A stretch of 5,349 bases of DNA from Rhodobacterales bacterium UBA3089 (GTDB lineage: Bacteria; Pseudomonadota; Alphaproteobacteria; Rhodobacterales; Rhodobacteraceae), in NCBI GenBank assembly GCA_002367255.1, contig DFBD01000176.1, positions 544 through 5,892 on the forward strand, written 5' to 3'. The translations under genes and the position numbers were made by a program. Positions 1 through 5,349 of the stretch are shown here, piece after piece. Numbering within the stretch: position 1 is the first letter of the stretch; each line of letters opens with the position of its first letter. The notes under the pieces were generated by a model. It had not been told where the DNA came from, did not search any database, and saw only the letters and a list, made by a program, of their open reading frames with translations.

Positions 1-1623
1 GCGGGAGACGGCGTGTTTTTCCATGTACTCGGACATGTCGAACCGCAGGAGTTCCACACCCAGAGTGTCGGCCAATTGCTTGGCGACCTCGGTTTTACCC
101 ACACCGGTTGGGCCAGCGAACAGGTAGCTGCCGATGGGCTTTTCCGGTTCGCGCAGGCCAGCACGGGACAGTTTGATGGCAGAGGACAACGCCTCGATCG
201 CTGTGTCTTGACCGAACACGACGCGTTTGAGGTTCTTGTCCAAGTCTTTCAGAACCGTTGCGTCGTCTTTGGATACGTTCTTTGGCGGGATGCGGGCGAT
301 TTTCGCGACGACATCCTCGATTTCTTTTGTGCCGATAGTTTTGCGGCGTTTGCTTTCAGGGACCAGCATTTGCGCGGCACCTGCCTCGTCGATCACGTCG
401 ATGGCTTTGTCGGGCAGTTTGCGGTCGTTGATGTAACGTGCTGCCAGATCAACGGCGGATTTGATCGCGTCGTTGGTGTAGCGAATTTTGTGGTGTTCCT
501 CGAAATAGGGTTTCAGACCCATGAGAATTTTGATGGAGTCCGGAATGCTCGGCTCGTTCACGTCGATCTTTTGGAAACGGCGCGACAGGGCGCGGTCTTT
601 TTCGAAGTGTTGACGGAATTCCTTATACGTTGTGGAACCCATGCAGCGCAGCTTGCCGCTTTGCAGTGCGGGTTTCAGGATGTTGGAGGCATCCATCGCG
701 CCGCCGGATGTAGCACCAGCGCCGATAACGGTGTGAATTTCGTCGATGAACATGATGGCGTCATCGTGATTTTCCAGTTCTTTCATTACGGCTTTCAAAC
801 GTTCCTCGAAATCACCACGATAACGGGTTCCCGCAAGCAATGCGCCGAGGTCCAGAGAATAGATCGTAGCGTTCGCCAGAACTTCGGGGACGTTTTCGTC
901 AATAATCATGCGCGCCAAACCTTCGGCGATGGCGGTTTTACCAACGCCCGGGTCGCCAACCAACAACGGATTGTTCTTGCGGCGGCGGCACAGGATTTGA
1001 ATGCAACGGTCGACTTCGTGTTGGCGCCCGATTAGTGGATCAACATCGCCGTCACGGGCTTTTTGGTTCAGGTCATCGCAATATTTTTCAAGCGCGGTTT
1101 CTTCGGGCTTACCGTCTACTTCAGCGTTAGACTCGCGGATATCGTCCGCACCTTGAACGACACGTTCTTCGCCAAGACGTGCATCTTTGGCGACGCCATG
1201 GCTGATGAAATTGACCGCGTCGTAGCGGGTCATGTCCTGTTCTTGCAAGAAGTAGGCGGCGTGGCTTTCCCGTTCGGCGAACATGGCGACGAGGACGTTA
1301 CCGCCTGTCACTTCGTTATGGCCTGACGATTGCACATGGATCGCGGCGCGCTGGATTACGCGCTGAAAACCGGTTGTCGGTGTCGCTTCGGAGCCATCAA
1401 TATCCGAAATCAGGGAATCCAGCTCGGTGTCGATGTATTCGGACAAGGTGTTGCGCAACGCATCGAGGTTGACCCCACACGCCTTCATCACCCGCGCAGC
1501 ATCGGGTTCGTCGACCAAAGTGAACAGCAGGTGTTCCAGTGTTGCCAGCTCGTGGTGGCGTTCATTTGCAAGCGCGATTGCTTGGTGAATGGCTGCTTCG
1601 AGCGTGTTCGAGAATGACGGCAT
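1..1623 (-). CDS. clpA: ATP-dependent Clp protease ATP-binding subunit ClpA (3' part outside window)
   Basis: ClpA is the hexameric AAA+ unfoldase that threads substrates, including N-degron proteins delivered by ClpS, into the ClpP peptidase in the cytosol. I translated the minus strand and get 541 codons without a stop, running off the left edge. Residues 1 to about 145 are the Clp N-domain ([10 protein letters not shown] near residue 27; [11 protein letters not shown] near 105, the ClpA rather than ClpB/ClpC form). The first AAA+ module has Walker A GDPGVGKT at 223-230, Walker B IMFIDE at 290-295 and the arginine pair R348/R349 in ALSRRFQ. The second module shows Walker A GPTGVGKT at 504-511. 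Its Walker B and the ClpP-docking loop would lie beyond the edge; E. coli ClpA has about 758 residues, so roughly 70% is present. The ATG has an AAGGA eight bases upstream. gloB lies upstream on the same strand; no clpS is seen in the window. The plus-strand open frames across this region are shadows. Confidence 0.97.
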   Translation of the reverse strand, partial: MPSFSNTLEAAIHQAIALANERHHELATLEHLLFTLVDEPDAARVMKACGVNLDALRNTLSEYIDTELDSLISDIDGSEATPTTGFQRVIQRAAIHVQSSGHNEVTGGNVLVAMFAERESHAAYFLQEQDMTRYDAVNFISHGVAKDARLGEERVVQGADDIRESNAEVDGKPEETALEKYCDDLNQKARDGDVDPLIGRQHEVDRCIQILCRRRKNNPLLVGDPGVGKTAIAEGLARMIIDENVPEVLANATIYSLDLGALLAGTRYRGDFEERLKAVMKELENHDDAIMFIDEIHTVIGAGATSGGAMDASNILKPALQSGKLRCMGSTTYKEFRQHFEKDRALSRRFQKIDVNEPSIPDSIKILMGLKPYFEEHHKIRYTNDAIKSAVDLAARYINDRKLPDKAIDVIDEAGAAQMLVPESKRRKTIGTKEIEDVVAKIARIPPKNVSKDDATVLKDLDKNLKRVVFGQDTAIEALSSAIKLSRAGLREPEKPIGSYLFAGPTGVGKTEVAKQLADTLGVELLRFDMSEYMEKHAVSR

Positions 1624-1631
1624 GTTACGTA

Positions 1632-1636
1632 TCCTT
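1632..1636 (-). promoter_or_regulatory. Ribosome binding site of clpA
   Basis: On the minus strand this reads AAGGA, with eight bases before the ATG at 1623. It supports the chosen clpA start, which also gives an N-terminus ([16 protein letters not shown]) of the length expected for ClpA: all three motif checks against E. coli ClpA numbering are shifted by the same nine residues. Confidence 0.75.
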
Positions 1637-1694
1637 CAAAATTCATCCCACGGGGAATACCGTAGTGTGAGGGTTCGATACCTCTTAGATGTAA

Positions 1695-1722
1695 ACTTCG
1701 GGTTTATTTGCCCATGTTCAAG
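1695..1722 (-). promoter_or_regulatory. Candidate heat-shock (RpoH-like) promoter of clpA
   Basis: On the minus strand, CTTGAA (1722-1717) is followed after 14 bases by CCCGAAGT (1702-1695). The E. coli sigma-32 consensus is CTTGAA, 13-15 bases, then CCCCATNT, so the -35 element matches fully and the -10 element at about five of seven defined positions. An inverted repeat TAAAC-5-GTTTA (1692-1706) overlaps the -10. This is a pattern match by eye; the start of transcription is unknown, and it would give a clpA leader of about 65 bases. Confidence 0.3.
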
Positions 1723-1749
1723 GGGAAATTCGCTGCATTATTGAAAAGG

Positions 1750-1764
1750 CGACTAAAAAAGTCG
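1750..1764 (-). terminator. Weak hairpin after gloB, possible terminator
   Basis: CGACT (1750-1754) and AGTCG (1760-1764) form a five-pair stem with a five-base loop, about 20 bases past the gloB stop. On the minus strand the stem is followed by CCTTTTC, only a short T run. The stem is short and the tail poor, so gloB transcripts may well read through into clpA. Confidence 0.25.
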
Positions 1765-1782
1765 TGATGTCGGGGGAATTTC

Positions 1783-2550
1783 CTAAAAATCATCCTTTTG
1801 TTTGCGGATGGCGGCGAAGACTTCCACGTCGGAAGCCGTTTCCATGCCTACCGCCGTTTTCATTTCGGGCAAGTGAGCGCGAAGGAACGGGTTGGTGGCG
1901 AGTTCCTCTTTCAATGTTGACGGAACTGTTGGAATACCAGCCGCTCGTTTGGCCGTGATGTCAGCGGAGCGGGCTTGGAGCGCAGTGTTTTCAGGCTCCA
2001 CCGTCAGGGCGAATTTGGCGTTGCTTGCCGTGTATTCGTGGCCTGAATAAACGAGGGTATCGACCGGCAAGGCAGCGAGTTTGGAAAGGCTTGCCCACAT
2101 CATTTCAGGCGTACCCTCGAACAGACGCCCACAGCCAAGGGCCATCAAGCTGTCGGCAGTGAACACGGCTTTAGCCGTGGGGAAATGGAAGGCGATGTGA
2201 CCGATGGTGTGGCCGGAGACGTCTATTATATGTCCCTCGGTTTCACCCACTGTAAAGGTGTCACCCTCATTCAGCGCGAGGTCGAGCGGAGGGAGGCGGT
2301 TGGCGTCGGCTTTAGCACCGATCACTTGTGGGTGATATTCTTCGACAAGTTCGGGTAATCCGTCGACATGGTCATAGTGGTGATGGGTCAGCAAGACCAT
2401 ATCCAGTTTCCAGCCTCTGTCTTGCAGGGCTTTCTGGATAGGATAGGATTCGGGTACATCGACTAGGGCCACTTTGCCAGTGGCTTGATCGCGCAGCAAA
2501 AAGGCATAGTTATCAGTGCGGCAGGGGATAGTTACGATTTCTAATGTCAT
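1783..2550 (-). CDS. gloB: Hydroxyacylglutathione hydrolase (glyoxalase II)
   Basis: Glyoxalase II hydrolyses S-D-lactoylglutathione to D-lactate and glutathione, the second step of cytosolic methylglyoxal detoxification. The 255-residue product has the usual length and carries the full binuclear metal set of the metallo-beta-lactamase fold: THHHYDHVDG at 55-64 (H56, H58, D60, H61), H114 in SGHTIGH, D133 in FTADSL, and H171 in SGHEYT. The family motif GCGRLFEGT at 139-147 and the C-terminal NPFLR, typical of glyoxalase II and absent from generic metallo-hydrolases, make the call specific. The N-terminus TIPCRTDNYAFLL is also typical. The start ATG is preceded by AAGGAG (2557-2562 on the minus strand) at six bases. 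It is divergent from the methyltransferase gene over 53 bases and lies 159 bases upstream of clpA on the same strand. No catalytic residue is missing. Confidence 0.95.
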   Translation of the reverse strand: MTLEIVTIPCRTDNYAFLLRDQATGKVALVDVPESYPIQKALQDRGWKLDMVLLTHHHYDHVDGLPELVEEYHPQVIGAKADANRLPPLDLALNEGDTFTVGETEGHIIDVSGHTIGHIAFHFPTAKAVFTADSLMALGCGRLFEGTPEMMWASLSKLAALPVDTLVYSGHEYTASNAKFALTVEPENTALQARSADITAKRAAGIPTVPSTLKEELATNPFLRAHLPEMKTAVGMETASDVEVFAAIRKQKDDF

Positions 2551-2603
2551 GTTGGGCTCCTTCGAGGTTTACGAAAGTCTGACCTATAGATTAGGGTGAT
2601 GCA
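2551..2603. promoter_or_regulatory. Divergent promoter region between gloB and the methyltransferase gene
   Basis: These 53 bases must contain both ribosome binding sites (AAGGAG for gloB at 2557-2562 on the minus strand; AGGG at 2593-2596 for the rightward gene), so the two promoters must overlap each other or lie partly inside the opposite gene. TATAGA at 2585-2590 is a possible rightward -10, but I see no good -35 at 16-18 bases from it. No clear operator repeat is visible. Confidence 0.4.
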
Positions 2604-3392
2604 ATGCATTTGGATGTCGTTGATCTTAGAGCCTTCTATTATAAAACGAAACTCGGGCGGTCTGCCCAGCGTTCGTTGCAGGAAGGCCTGCGCGAGTTGT
2701 GGCCAAATACCGAGGGGCAGATTGTTGCCGGATTCGGATTTGCCGCCCCGTTTTTGCGGCCGTTCCTGCACAACTCCGAGAAAGTCTTGTGCCTTATGCC
2801 GGGGCAACAGGGTGTTATGCACTGGCCACCCGGCGAGGCAAACCTTTCGACCTTGGTGGAGGAGTTCAACTGGCCTTTGCCCGCGGGGTATGTGGATCGG
2901 TTGGTTGTCGGGCATGGCATAGAGACGTGCGATCACCCCGGCGAGTTGCTGAACGAAATTTGGCGCGTATTGGCACCCGGGGGGCAGGTGGTGTTTATCG
3001 TCCCGAACCGTTCCGGCCTTTGGGCGCGCCGCGATGGTACGCCGTTCGGATACGGCCGACCTTACAGTCTTTCGCAACTGGAGGCGCAGTTGAGAAAGTA
3101 TCGATTTCATCCTGAACGACATATTTCCGCGTTATATGCGCCGCCTAGTCATAAACCGTATTGGCTGAAATCAGCACGGTTCTGGGAAGGGGTAGGGAAA
3201 CGCCTTGATTCGAGCATGGTTGCAGGTGCGATACTGGTTGAAGCAACAAAGCAGATATATGCAACGCCGAAGTCCGGCCTGCGCGAGGTAGTGAAGAAAC
3301 CTTTGGATGTGTTGGAGGGCTTGGCAAAGCCTAAACCTAAACCCGCAGCCAACCGGACTGGAAACGAGGTATCGGACAGCGTCGACCTCTAG
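2604..3392 (+). CDS. Class I SAM-dependent methyltransferase-like protein
   Basis: The 262-residue product looks like a small soluble methyltransferase of the Methyltransf_11 type. I see a degenerate motif I, GFGFAAPFLRPF at 43-54, where the SAM-binding glycine-rich loop is expected; an acidic/hydrophobic strand with LVVGHGIETCDHP near 100-112; and the typical post-motif segment EIWRVLAPGGQVVFIVPNR at 118-136. FGYGRPYSLSQLEAQL near 148-163 follows, as in alphaproteobacterial relatives next to gloB. The C-terminal tail is basic and proline-rich (KPKPKP near 244-249) and probably disordered. The substrate cannot be read from the sequence. Motif I departs from the usual GxGxG, so activity is likely but unproven. 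The ATG has AGGG seven bases upstream; a GTG/ATG pair at 2596-2601 is in another frame. An opposite-strand 191-codon frame over the same bases has no recognisable motif and is a shadow. Confidence 0.85.
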   Translation: MHLDVVDLRAFYYKTKLGRSAQRSLQEGLRELWPNTEGQIVAGFGFAAPFLRPFLHNSEKVLCLMPGQQGVMHWPPGEANLSTLVEEFNWPLPAGYVDRLVVGHGIETCDHPGELLNEIWRVLAPGGQVVFIVPNRSGLWARRDGTPFGYGRPYSLSQLEAQLRKYRFHPERHISALYAPPSHKPYWLKSARFWEGVGKRLDSSMVAGAILVEATKQIYATPKSGLREVVKKPLDVLEGLAKPKPKPAANRTGNEVSDSVDL

Positions 3393-3401
3393 ATTCGACG
3401 C
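3379..3401 (+). terminator. Hairpin enclosing the methyltransferase stop codon
   Basis: GCGTCGA (3379-3385) and TCGACGC (3395-3401) are a perfect seven-base inverted repeat with a nine-base loop that contains the TAG stop (3390-3392). No T run follows (CATTTCGG), so it is not a standard intrinsic terminator. It could protect the 3' end or assist termination. The repeat is directly visible; the function is inference. Confidence 0.3.
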
Positions 3402-3422
3402 CATTTCGGCATAAAGTCGGAT

Positions 3423-3447
3423 TCTCTTATCTAAGAGACGAATTTTG
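3423..3447 (+). terminator. Possible weak intrinsic terminator of the methyltransferase gene
   Basis: TCTCTT (3423-3428) pairs with AAGAGA (3433-3438) around a four-base loop ATCT, followed by CGAATTTTG. The stem is AT-rich and the T run has only four bases, so termination would be inefficient. It lies about 30 bases after the stop codon, the expected place for a terminator separating this gene from the atp operon. Confidence 0.3.
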
Positions 3448-3504
3448 TTGAGAATAATTGAGCGCAAAGCGTCGCAGTTATAAGGTGTTTACAATTTACC
3501 CATT

Positions 3505-3526
3505 GAAATAAAAAAGAAATTTTTTC
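3505..3526. other. A-tract/T-tract in the atp upstream region
   Basis: The segment contains AAAAAA (3510-3515), then GAAA, then TTTTTT (3520-3525), standing out from the GC-balanced surroundings. Such tracts are known to bend DNA and can act as promoter-stimulating or protein-binding sites. As RNA it could form only a weak six A-U pair hairpin, and the CGGG after it argues against an intrinsic terminator. Confidence 0.4.
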
Positions 3527-3547
3527 GGGAACAAAACACTCGACCAC

Positions 3548-3576
3548 TTGCCTCAAAGTAATACCTCTGGTATCAC
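3548..3576 (+). promoter_or_regulatory. Candidate promoter of the atpHA operon
   Basis: TTGCCT (3548-3553), a 17-base spacer and TATCAC (3571-3576) match the sigma-70 elements at four of six positions each, with ideal spacing. Transcription would start near 3583 and give a leader of about 85 bases. A rival is TTGAGC (3458-3463) with TATAAG (3479-3484), which has better hexamers but a short 15-base spacer. A small inverted repeat ATACC-TCT-GGTAT (3561-3573) lies between the elements of the first candidate. Confidence 0.35.
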
Positions 3577-3600
3577 CGCGCGGATTTCAAAGGGTTTGTT

Positions 3601-3690
3601 ATGCGAGCCCGAAACGCTAATGCAATCCGGCCAAGCAAGGTCGGGCAAACTGGATTGGAAGGATTTACGTGTCTGACACTAGTTCTTTAA
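3601..3690 (+). CDS. Possible 29-residue upstream ORF overlapping the atpH start
   Basis: An ATG at 3601 is preceded by AAAGGG (3589-3594) at six bases, a good ribosome binding site. It opens 29 codons ending TAA at 3690, in a different frame from atpH and running 22 bases into it. The predicted peptide begins MRARNANAIRPSKVG and has no recognisable domain. If translated, ribosomes would pass through the atpH ribosome binding site and start. It may equally be a chance frame of ordinary length; only the well-placed binding site makes it worth listing. Confidence 0.22.
   Translation: MRARNANAIRPSKVGQTGLEGFTCLTLVL
3607..3657 (+). promoter_or_regulatory. Structured leader next to the atpH ribosome binding site
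   Basis: Three complementary pairs are visible: GCCCGA (3607-3612) with TCGGGC (3641-3646); CCGGCC (3627-3632) with GGTCGG (3639-3644, one G-U pair, loop AAGCAA); and CAATCCGG (3623-3630) with CTGGATTG (3650-3657, one G-U pair). The first and third cross, as in a pseudoknot, and the second excludes both. The last pairing reaches the first base of the GGAAGGA ribosome binding site. Pairings are read by eye without energy calculation; a regulatory role is a hypothesis. Confidence 0.3.
3657..3663 (+). promoter_or_regulatory. Ribosome binding site that fixes the GTG start of atpH
   Basis: GGAAGGA lies five bases before GTG at 3669. Upstream in the same frame there is no ATG, GTG or TTG before the TAA at 3618-3620, so this strong site makes GTG the only reasonable start. 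Confidence 0.8.
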
Positions 3691-4229
3691 CCTCGGGAGT
3701 GGCTGGTCGTTACGCGACAGCACTGTTCGAAATTGCCACAGAGTCTTCTGTACTGTCTTCTATTGAGGCTGATCTGGACGCATTGGCAGCAGCACTTGAT
3801 GAAAGCGCCGAGTTGCGTGATCTGATTTCCTCGCCTGTTTATTCACGTAAGCAGCAAGGGGATGTCATGGCGGAACTTTCCAAGCAGATGAAGGTCTCTC
3901 CGAAAGTTGCGAATACGCTGGCTTTGATGGCTTCGAACCGTCGCCTGTTTGTGTTGCCGCAAATGATTGCTGCGCTAAAGGCGCTTTCAGCTGATGCACG
4001 TGGTCAAATTACTGCCGACGTTACAGCAGCCAAGAAGCTGACAAAGGCACAACAAGAAAGCCTTGCTAAAGCTCTTTCCAAGAGCACAGGTAAGGATGTC
4101 ACTATTAATATGGCCGTCGATGAGAAAATCATCGGTGGCCTTATTGTTAAAATGGGTTCGAAAATGATCGACACGTCGGTTGCTTCAAAGCTCGCTAATC
4201 TTCAAAACGCAATGAAAGAGGTCGGATAA
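3669..4229 (+). CDS. atpH: F1 ATP synthase delta subunit
   Basis: The delta subunit (OSCP homologue) sits on top of the F1 head and joins it to the peripheral stalk, as part of the stator of the membrane ATP synthase. The 186-residue product has the family length. The N-terminal helical domain begins with [13 protein letters not shown] at residues 11-23, the typical opening. [12 protein letters not shown] near 52-63 and [16 protein letters not shown] near 86-101 are also characteristic. The C-terminal signature [21 protein letters not shown] spans about 149-169. The start is GTG, read as Met, with a strong ribosome binding site. It is the first gene of the F1 operon, with no F0 genes before it, as in alphaproteobacteria. 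Its TAA stop overlaps the atpA ATG by one base (TAATG), which suggests translational coupling. Confidence 0.97.
   Translation: MSDTSSLTSGVAGRYATALFEIATESSVLSSIEADLDALAAALDESAELRDLISSPVYSRKQQGDVMAELSKQMKVSPKVANTLALMASNRRLFVLPQMIAALKALSADARGQITADVTAAKKLTKAQQESLAKALSKSTGKDVTINMAVDEKIIGGLIVKMGSKMIDTSVASKLANLQNAMKEVG
4216..4221 (+). promoter_or_regulatory. Ribosome binding site of atpA inside atpH
   Basis: AAGAGG lies seven bases before the atpA ATG at 4229, within the last codons of atpH. It supports the TAATG stop/start overlap as the real junction. Confidence 0.65.
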
Positions 4230-5349
4230 TGAGCATCCAAGCTGCGGAAATTTCTGCAATCCTCAAGGAACAGATCAAGAATTTCGGCCAAGACGCCGAA
4301 GTTTCTGAAGTCGGTCGCGTGCTATCCGTTGGTGACGGTATTGCGCGTGTGCATGGCCTCGACAATATTCAGGCTGGCGAAATGGTTGAATTCCCCGGTG
4401 GTATCCGCGGAATGGCGCTGAACCTCGAGATCGACAACGTTGGTGTTGTTATCTTCGGTTCAGACCGTGACATTAAAGAAGGCGACACAGTTAAACGTAC
4501 GAAGTCCATTGTGGACGTTCCTACGGGTGATGCGCTTCTTGGTCGTGTAGTTGACGGTCTGGGTAACCCGATCGACGGCAAAGGCCCGATCAAAACCAAA
4601 ACACGCGGTGTTGCAGACGTTAAAGCGCCTGGCATTATGCCCCGTAAATCGGTTCACGAGCCTATGGCGACTGGTATCAAATCCGTTGACGCCCTGATCC
4701 CTGTTGGCCGTGGCCAGCGTGAGTTGGTTATTGGTGACCGCCAAACAGGTAAAACAGCCGTGGCGCTTGATGCGATCCTGAACCAGAAAGCGTACAACGA
4801 CGCTGCTGGCGATGACGAAAGCAAAAAGCTTTACTGTGTATATGTTGCGATCGGGCAGAAGCGCTCGACAGTTGCACAGCTTGTTAAAAAGCTGGAAGAA
4901 ACTGGCGCGATTGATTATTCGATCATCGTTGCTGCGACGGCTTCCGAGCCTGCACCGATGCAATACCTTGCACCATACGCTGCGACAGCTATGGCCGAGT
5001 ATTTCCGCGACAATGGCCGCCACGCTTTGATCATCTATGATGATCTGTCCAAGCAGGCTGTGTCTTATCGCCAGATGTCCTTGCTTCTTCGCCGCCCACC
5101 TGGACGCGAAGCTTACCCGGGCGACGTTTTCTACCTTCACTCAAGGCTTCTGGAGCGTTCCTGTAAGTTGAATGAAGATCACGGTTCCGGTTCTTTGACG
5201 GCGCTGCCAATCATTGAAACCCAGGGTGGCGACGTTTCGGCGTTTATTCCTACCAACGTGATTTCGATCACCGATGGTCAGATCTTCCTTGAAACCGATT
5301 TGTTCAACCAAGGTATCCGCCCTGCGGTTAACACTGGTCTGTCGGTTTC
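4229..5349 (+). CDS. atpA: F1 ATP synthase alpha subunit (3' part outside window)
   Basis: The alpha subunit forms the F1 hexamer with beta and carries the non-catalytic nucleotide sites. 373 complete codons are present of about 512. Residues 1-20 are the N-terminal helix that binds delta ([16 protein letters not shown]), followed by the beta-barrel ([17 protein letters not shown] near 28-44). The nucleotide-binding domain has Walker A GDRQTGKT at 169-176, the same position as in E. coli. It also has [14 protein letters not shown], the Walker B region [10 protein letters not shown] near 268-277, and [20 protein letters not shown]. The window ends inside the GLSVS segment, just before the arginine that acts as arginine finger toward the beta catalytic site, so that residue cannot be checked. 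I read no stop or frameshift. atpG, atpD and atpC would be expected next. The 226-codon frame on the opposite strand is a shadow. Confidence 0.98.
   Translation, partial: MSIQAAEISAILKEQIKNFGQDAEVSEVGRVLSVGDGIARVHGLDNIQAGEMVEFPGGIRGMALNLEIDNVGVVIFGSDRDIKEGDTVKRTKSIVDVPTGDALLGRVVDGLGNPIDGKGPIKTKTRGVADVKAPGIMPRKSVHEPMATGIKSVDALIPVGRGQRELVIGDRQTGKTAVALDAILNQKAYNDAAGDDESKKLYCVYVAIGQKRSTVAQLVKKLEETGAIDYSIIVAATASEPAPMQYLAPYAATAMAEYFRDNGRHALIIYDDLSKQAVSYRQMSLLLRRPPGREAYPGDVFYLHSRLLERSCKLNEDHGSGSLTALPIIETQGGDVSAFIPTNVISITDGQIFLETDLFNQGIRPAVNTGLSV

Noticed and set aside
13..1035. Open frame of 340 codons on the plus strand, with further frames at 1063-1326 and 1330-1617
   Set aside because: It lies antisense to clpA, whose minus-strand translation shows all expected ClpA motifs. 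The plus-strand product has no recognisable domain; its openness follows from clpA codon use.
2547..3122. 191-codon minus-strand frame whose TGA overlaps the gloB ATG as ATGA
   Set aside because: The ATGA overlap looks operon-like, but the product is low in recognisable motifs and sits antisense to the methyltransferase, which has a clear LAPGGQVVFIVPNR segment and a ribosome binding site.
3510..3525. A6/T6 hairpin as intrinsic terminator
   Set aside because: The stem would be all A-U and the following bases are CGGG, so it lacks both a stable stem and a T tail.
3607..3657. SAM-II or similar known small pseudoknot riboswitch before atpH
   Set aside because: The alphaproteobacterial SAM-II class precedes methionine genes, and I do not see its conserved core here. 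The pairings are listed only as an unassigned leader.
4460..5140. 226-codon minus-strand frame
   Set aside because: It is antisense to atpA, one of the most conserved bacterial genes, and its product shows no family features.
1..5349. Mobile element, CRISPR, prophage or defence-system content
   Set aside because: All coding space is taken by housekeeping genes in conserved form. I saw no direct repeat arrays, terminal inverted repeats, transposase or integrase motifs, or tRNA-like structures.

Overview
The window looks like a chromosomal housekeeping segment of an alphaproteobacterium, most likely a Rhodobacteraceae (Roseobacter-group) member of moderate GC. Two things point there. The ATP synthase genes begin directly with atpH then atpA, with no F0 genes (atpB/E/F) in front, as in alphaproteobacteria where F1 and F0 operons are separate. 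The gene order clpA, gloB and a small SAM-type methyltransferase also fits that family. The taxonomic call is inference from family knowledge, not a database match.

Layout. Positions 1-1623 (minus strand) hold the N-terminal 541 codons of clpA, the Clp unfoldase, cut by the left edge inside its second AAA+ domain. Positions 1624-1782 are a spacer with the clpA ribosome binding site, a possible heat-shock-type promoter and a weak hairpin after gloB. Positions 1783-2550 (minus) hold a complete gloB, glyoxalase II. A 53-base divergent spacer separates it from a complete plus-strand methyltransferase-like gene at 2604-3392. Positions 3393-3668 are a non-coding stretch before the ATP synthase operon. 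It holds terminator-like hairpins, an A/T-tract, promoter candidates and a structured leader with a possible 29-codon upstream ORF. Positions 3669-4229 are atpH with a GTG start. From 4229 to the right edge lies atpA, overlapping atpH by one base and cut one codon before the expected arginine finger.

The genes fall into three transcription units: clpA/gloB leftward (protein quality control and methylglyoxal detoxification), the methyltransferase rightward, and the F1 ATP synthase operon rightward. They are not an obvious functional cluster, and I see no mobile element, CRISPR array, tRNA or rRNA. I found no convincing undescribed system. The most interesting unexplained part is the leader of atpH, where a well-placed small ORF and several competing or crossing complementary segments lie directly against the atpH ribosome binding site. 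Long open frames antisense to clpA, the methyltransferase and atpA are best explained as shadows of those genes.
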